In this document: positions 4,488-7,579 of the stretch, piece after piece
Layout: the number at the start of each line of letters is the position of its first letter
Numbering within the stretch: the stretch's first letter is position 1
From: JBBQBM01 sp038317375
Lineage (GTDB): Bacteria > Patescibacteriota > Saccharimonadia > Saccharimonadales > JAGQMS01
Direction: 5' to 3'
DNA: 7,579 nucleotides
Assembly: GCA_038317375.1 (NCBI GenBank)
Contig: JBBQBM010000032.1
Location: 1 to 7,579, forward strand
Position numbers and translations under genes: made by a program
Notes under the pieces: model-generated
What the model saw: only the letters and a program-made list of their open reading frames with translations
What the model was told of the DNA's origin: nothing
The model's database searches: none

Positions 4488-5372
4488 ATGCTGAAACGCA
4501 TGAACACTCAAAAAAACGCGGAAAAACTAAATACTAATTACTGTAATTCCATCGACATAGTTATGGGCTCGGAGATTATCACCGTAGAAATTATTACTCA
4601 GGAGTTGATTCCTGAAATGGCAGAGTTAGACCGTAGACTATTCGGTGTACACAAAGCCTTGTCCGAGGAAGAATTAGGAGTTATATATCAGCACGGTAAA
4701 CTACTTGCTATACGAGACGAATTCGGCCAGATGATAGCAGAGGCTCAGGTTTTAACTTCTCCAATACCTGACGCTGACGAACCACTTGTGCAGGTTTTGC
4801 CTGAGTCTTCCGGATATCGCGAAGGCTCCGCAGTCGACAACGAACACCGCGGAAAGAATCTTGGAGTCGCAATAGCTAGAGCAGCAGAAGTAGTCATGCG
4901 TGCTGAAGGTAAGAGGGACGCATGGGGTTCGGTACGAATCGAAAATGCTGCAAGTATCAGAAACCTGACAAAAGAAGGCTTTTTAATAATTGGGTATTGC
5001 GAAAATTACTACCAAGGCGAGGGCCTGGAAGGTGCGAGAATAATTGTAAGAAAAGATTTTCAGACGGGGCCTAATTCACTTTCGCAGCTTGACGTCTCCC
5101 CCTCAGAATCATTACTGATGACCCCTGGCAGAATAATCGAAGATGGGGTTGAATCGATAAAGGTGCCCGTCGTAGCTGGTGACGCAATTGACCCTGCGGT
5201 GCACCAAATGATAAAAGAGGTTTTGAGTGCTGACTTCATCGGCATAGGTATGGTTCGAGATGGTTCGGTGAGTGCAATTAGCTTTGTCAGACAAGATAGC
5301 TATGGTGATGTCGATGCACAAGAATCCATACTTGAGGGTCAAAGGTTTTTGCGAACACATCAAATCGCCTAA
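4488..5372 (+). CDS. GNAT-family N-acetyltransferase
   Basis: It probably transfers an acetyl group from acetyl-CoA to an unknown amine. From the downstream ATG at 4563 (MGSEIITVEIITQEL) the GNAT fold runs about residues 4-165. The acetyl-CoA loop is EHRGKNLGVAIARAA (94-108; R96-G-K-N-L-G101). The later ENAASIRNLTKEGF (127-140) matches the family N-x-x-S-x-x-L-x-x-x-x-G-F motif. About 100 more residues follow that I cannot assign. The start is uncertain. The ATG at 4488 gives 294 aa and has no Shine-Dalgarno, with a weak TTCCTG-N16-TATTGA just upstream. The ATG at 4563 gives 269 aa; TGTAAT (4542-4547) ends 15 bases before it, the same spacing as at the 3637 gene. The first 25 residues of the longer form are polar and outside the domain. 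Confidence 0.8.
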   Translation: MLKRMNTQKNAEKLNTNYCNSIDIVMGSEIITVEIITQELIPEMAELDRRLFGVHKALSEEELGVIYQHGKLLAIRDEFGQMIAEAQVLTSPIPDADEPLVQVLPESSGYREGSAVDNEHRGKNLGVAIARAAEVVMRAEGKRDAWGSVRIENAASIRNLTKEGFLIIGYCENYYQGEGLEGARIIVRKDFQTGPNSLSQLDVSPSESLLMTPGRIIEDGVESIKVPVVAGDAIDPAVHQMIKEVLSADFIGIGMVRDGSVSAISFVRQDSYGDVDAQESILEGQRFLRTHQIA

Positions 5373-5452
5373 GCGCAGATCGATCATCAATGGTTATAGC
5401 AAGGGTAGGTTCCGAGTAGGAATGCAGATGAGAACATCCCTGTCGAGTCGCA

Positions 5453-5481
5453 TTGACTAGACTGTGTTTTTGTACCATAAT
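5453..5481 (+). promoter_or_regulatory. strong promoter placed for leaderless transcription of the HD gene
   Basis: TTGACT (5453-5458) and CATAAT (5476-5481) are separated by exactly 17 bases, and the ATG at 5489 follows the -10 by 7 bases. That is where transcription normally starts, so the message would begin at or next to its AUG. The in-frame TTG at 5453, a possible longer start, is the -35 box itself. Confidence 0.7.
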
Positions 5482-5488
5482 TTTTTAT

Positions 5489-6184
5489 ATGTCTAGTCCT
5501 GAGGTAGAAATACTTCGCGATCCAGTCGAAATGACGGCCCTTACTCTAGCCAACCAAGCCTTCGAACTTATTAATGCAAAATATGGGCCCGAGGGACAGA
5601 ACCCAAAAGGTTACCACAACGTAGTTCATAGTCATGATGTTGTCGGTGCAACAACAACTCTCTGCGATCTCGCGATTGCAAATAGAAAAATTACTCCCAA
5701 AGATAAAGCTCTACTTATAATTAGCGGTGCCTTCCATGATTTTGAGCAAGACCTAGGTAGCGGTCTAAATGAAGTATCTAGCGCACTAGCAGCTCGAGAA
5801 GCCATGCGTAACACGGGGGTGTTTACGCCGCTTGATGAAGTCACCGTCGAAGAAGTAATCTTAGCCACCCAAATACACTACGAGGATGGGGTTATGCTAC
5901 AAGCGGCAACTAAGGATAACCTGCTAGCACAAATCGTGGCCGATGCTGATTTGGCGGCCCTAGGTCGTGAAACCGAAATATTTTGGGATAGATCGGTTGG
6001 GTTGTATGCAGAATTATGTGGCGATAATCCAACCATAGAGAATCAAATAACATTCTTAGAAACTACAGCTAAGCTGCTTCGCAACCACGACTATTACACA
6101 GACGAGGCGCGTGAACTATTCCCCCATCAAGCAGCTAATCTTGCATATGTGGAAATCGTGCTGTCCTCCCTGGTGCGACTTTGA
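5489..6184 (+). CDS. HD-domain metal-dependent phosphohydrolase
   Basis: The 231-residue protein is probably a metal-dependent phosphatase or phosphodiesterase of the HD superfamily. The ligand pattern H...HD...D is present: YHNVVHSHD (42-50, with H43 and H47), the HD dyad H83-D84 in GAFHDFEQD, and the late aspartate in ADADLAALG (151-159, D152/D154). The rest is helical, as expected. No sensor or nucleotidyltransferase domain is attached, so it is a stand-alone HD protein; the substrate cannot be told. The start at 5489 (MSSPEVEILRD) is preferred over TTG 5453, which lies in the promoter -35 box and would add a Cys/Phe-rich stretch unlike the family. It ends in TGA. Confidence 0.85.
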   Translation: MSSPEVEILRDPVEMTALTLANQAFELINAKYGPEGQNPKGYHNVVHSHDVVGATTTLCDLAIANRKITPKDKALLIISGAFHDFEQDLGSGLNEVSSALAAREAMRNTGVFTPLDEVTVEEVILATQIHYEDGVMLQAATKDNLLAQIVADADLAALGRETEIFWDRSVGLYAELCGDNPTIENQITFLETTAKLLRNHDYYTDEARELFPHQAANLAYVEIVLSSLVRL

Positions 6185-6213
6185 CCGTACTTATACTTTA
6201 TGTTAATATATGA

Positions 6214-6663
6214 TCAAATCTGTTAGCCAACCTAGAGAACAGAGGTACCTATAACATTCAAAAAGAGCTCGGCCTACCATTACCTGGTCTATATTCCTCG
6301 GCAGGCGTAAACCTCGCCCGTAATCTTATGTACAACCCGCTTTTTCGGCCTGTCCGAAAAGCATTCAAACAAAACGCAATGGGCATAGAGGAGCTTGACC
6401 AAACATGGGCTGATATAGATATCTACAAAGACAAGCCCGGGACCGTGCCGGCAGTATGCGCTATTAGTAGGCTCGACCCGGTTGTACCCTACCCGTTTGC
6501 GGCCAGAAACCTGAACGCCTGGCGAGATGCCGGAGCACCGGTGAAGGTACTGCCAAATTGGGCGTTTCGTCATGAGGGGCGATTACTGCATTCCGCGGCC
6601 ATTGGCTACTTTGACAGTAATATCCGTGAAATTATCGAAATCTCAGAAGGTATTAAGCAATAA
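6214..6663 (+). pseudogene. C-terminal remnant of an alpha/beta hydrolase, 5' truncated
   Basis: The frame is open from 6214 to the TAA at 6661-6663, but its first usable start is ATG 6328 (111 aa). The 38 codons before it read like protein (GTYNIQKELGLPLPGLY) with no ATG, GTG or TTG. From 6328, SRLDPVVPY (47-55) resembles the strand with the catalytic aspartate. RHEGRLLHSA (81-90) resembles the late segment with the catalytic histidine. The nucleophile elbow G-x-S-x-G and the first ~150 residues are absent; the HD gene ends only 30 bases upstream. An ATG at 6210 is in another frame and stops after 14 codons. So this is probably a deletion remnant, though it may still be translated because the next gene overlaps its stop. 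TTGACC at 6181-6186 could be a -35. Confidence 0.55.
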
Positions 6664-7115
6664 TGCTCCCCTTTCGAGTTTCTCTACCAACGCAGCCTAG
6701 AGCTGAATCCATACCTTTATGCGATGGTTGTGTGGTCAAAGGCCCTGATTTTGACCCAGAAAGGGATCGATATTTCTCACCCATGAAAGCATTTAGGATG
6801 CATATGAGCCAGGCTAAGTTACCTAAAAATGAGCGTATGGGATTCGACGTTGTTGATATAAGCGTGCATTCGCGACGGCAAATGCCGACTGGCTTTGATG
6901 AAAATGACCAGCCAACCGAATATCAAGAAGCGGTGTTTTATGAAGAATGTCCAGAGGTTGGCCGCGATGTTGAGCTTTTGCCATCTGACTGGGATAGAAT
7001 ACGAGCCGATGGATGCCCCGGACCTGAAGTTGGCAAGCGACGCCTTGGGTTCGGCCCAAGAAAAGTAACCTGCGGCCTACTCAGAATCATGAAAGAAGCC
7101 TCGATCAGTAATTAA
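6663..7115 (+). CDS. unknown protein of 150 residues with a CxxC motif
   Basis: The start overlaps the preceding stop by one base (TAATG), the usual sign of coupled translation. The protein begins MLPFRVSLPTQPRAES and has CDGC (20-23) plus further cysteines in EECPE, DGCPG and KVTCG. It is rich in Asp, Glu, Arg and Pro, with no membrane segment or signal peptide. The cysteines could bind a metal, but they are not in a spacing I recognise. I cannot assign a family. Coupling to the hydrolase remnant suggests the two were once a functional pair. Confidence 0.7.
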   Translation: MLPFRVSLPTQPRAESIPLCDGCVVKGPDFDPERDRYFSPMKAFRMHMSQAKLPKNERMGFDVVDISVHSRRQMPTGFDENDQPTEYQEAVFYEECPEVGRDVELLPSDWDRIRADGCPGPEVGKRRLGFGPRKVTCGLLRIMKEASISN

Positions 7116-7127
7116 TCTCATTGCTCC

Positions 7128-7156
7128 TGGACATTTTCGTGATTTTATAGTATTAT
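7128..7156 (+). promoter_or_regulatory. predicted promoter of the membrane protein at 7168
   Basis: TGGACA (7128-7133, one change from consensus) and TATTAT (7151-7156) are separated by 17 bases. Transcription would start near 7163, about 5 bases before the GTG at 7168. Confidence 0.6.
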
Positions 7157-7167
7157 AGGCTTTAAGA

Positions 7168-7579
7168 GTGAAGGCCTCTGTGGTAGTCGCCCTAGTGGTG
7201 ACCGCAAACATGTCTTCTTGGCTCTTTTACAAGTCATTTCAACAGACAAATCCTAGCACCTGGAAAGAGGTGAAAATGTTCGGTTTCTCGTTTCTTATGG
7301 TCGTACTCGTTGCCCTCGTTGGAGCGTGTGCAGTGCTAGTCGTCAAGTACCTACGGAAACAAAATCACTATTGGCAGGAGTACCTGCACATCGGTGGCAG
7401 CGAATTCATAGTTGCCCTTTGTGCCATCGGGCTCCTTGTCGCCCCATTGACATACAAGATTGGAAGCGCGCTTTCGATCAATGAACAGCTTCAATACGAA
7501 GAGTTCCGTAATGGTGTCGAAACAGATGCTATCGAATATTCCAGAGACTGCCGAAGTGGCAGCTCGGGCAATAGCGCAT
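7168..7579 (+). CDS. membrane protein, N-terminal part, unknown function
   Basis: The frame is open from GTG 7168 through the window edge (137 complete codons). Hydrophobic segments lie at about residues 3-21 (VKASVVVALVVTANMSSW), 37-58 and 79-97. A polar region follows, with SINEQLQYEEFRNG and later SRDCRSGSSG, where the C-terminal domain begins. The GTG is favoured because the promoter at 7128-7156 places the RNA 5' end just before it and the first hydrophobic segment needs it. An internal ATG at 7210 is the alternative and would remove most of that segment. There is no Shine-Dalgarno for the GTG. I do not recognise the family. Confidence 0.7.
   Translation, partial: MKASVVVALVVTANMSSWLFYKSFQQTNPSTWKEVKMFGFSFLMVVLVALVGACAVLVVKYLRKQNHYWQEYLHIGGSEFIVALCAIGLLVAPLTYKIGSALSINEQLQYEEFRNGVETDAIEYSRDCRSGSSGNSA

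Noticed and set aside
5060..5390. Open frames on the - strand inside the acetyltransferase gene
   Set aside because: They are antisense shadows of a recognised coding frame, without start signals.
6181..6209. Promoter TTGACC with TTAATA for an ORF at ATG 6210
   Set aside because: The 6210 ORF stops after 14 codons and the -10 is weak and touches the ATG. It is kept only as a remark on the hydrolase remnant.

Overview
The window looks like a chromosomal segment of a small-genome bacterium of the Patescibacteria/CPR type, most likely Saccharibacteria-like. This rests on a divergent NrdR, a cellulose-synthase-like glycosyltransferase next to a tiny membrane protein, several genes with very short or no 5' leader, and many proteins without a recognisable family. 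UGA is used as a stop (the NrdR and HD genes end in TGA), which argues against the lineages that recode UGA as glycine. The taxonomic call is an inference from style, not from a marker gene.

Layout. 1-565 (-) is the N-terminal part of queuine/guanine tRNA-ribosyltransferase (Tgt), cut by the window edge. A compact small-gene unit follows on the + strand at 590-813: promoter, Shine-Dalgarno, 37-codon ORF and a textbook terminator. About 230 bases without a convincing gene lead into nrdR (1044-1484, +). On the - strand, 3637-1654 is a two-gene unit: a 117-aa three-helix membrane protein, then a 542-aa processive GT2 glycosyltransferase one base downstream.

3688-4377 is an RNA-gene island: tRNA-Gly(CCC) and tRNA-Thr(CGT) on the - strand, then a truncated tRNA-Asp and an intact tRNA-Asp(GTC) on the + strand. 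Two diverged copies of one structured element lie between the tRNAs. One is on the - strand between tRNA-Thr and tRNA-Gly (3885-3763). The other is on the + strand, fused to the 3' side of the truncated tRNA-Asp (4134-4249). They share a gapless 33-base block and three further blocks. At least two predicted helices carry compensatory base-pair changes (CC:GG to AA:TT; TT:AA to CC:GG). I do not recognise the RNA family; this is the main discovery candidate. The intact tRNA-Asp is also bracketed by an 18-bp inverted repeat that would continue its acceptor stem.

4488-7579 (+) holds accessory-type genes: a GNAT acetyltransferase, an HD-domain phosphohydrolase with a strong promoter placed for a leaderless start, a 5'-truncated alpha/beta-hydrolase remnant overlapping an unknown Cys-containing protein, and the start of a membrane protein with a good promoter that runs off the window. 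Nothing shows that these genes form one pathway. The right half reads as a loosely ordered set of small housekeeping and accessory genes, several with their own promoters.
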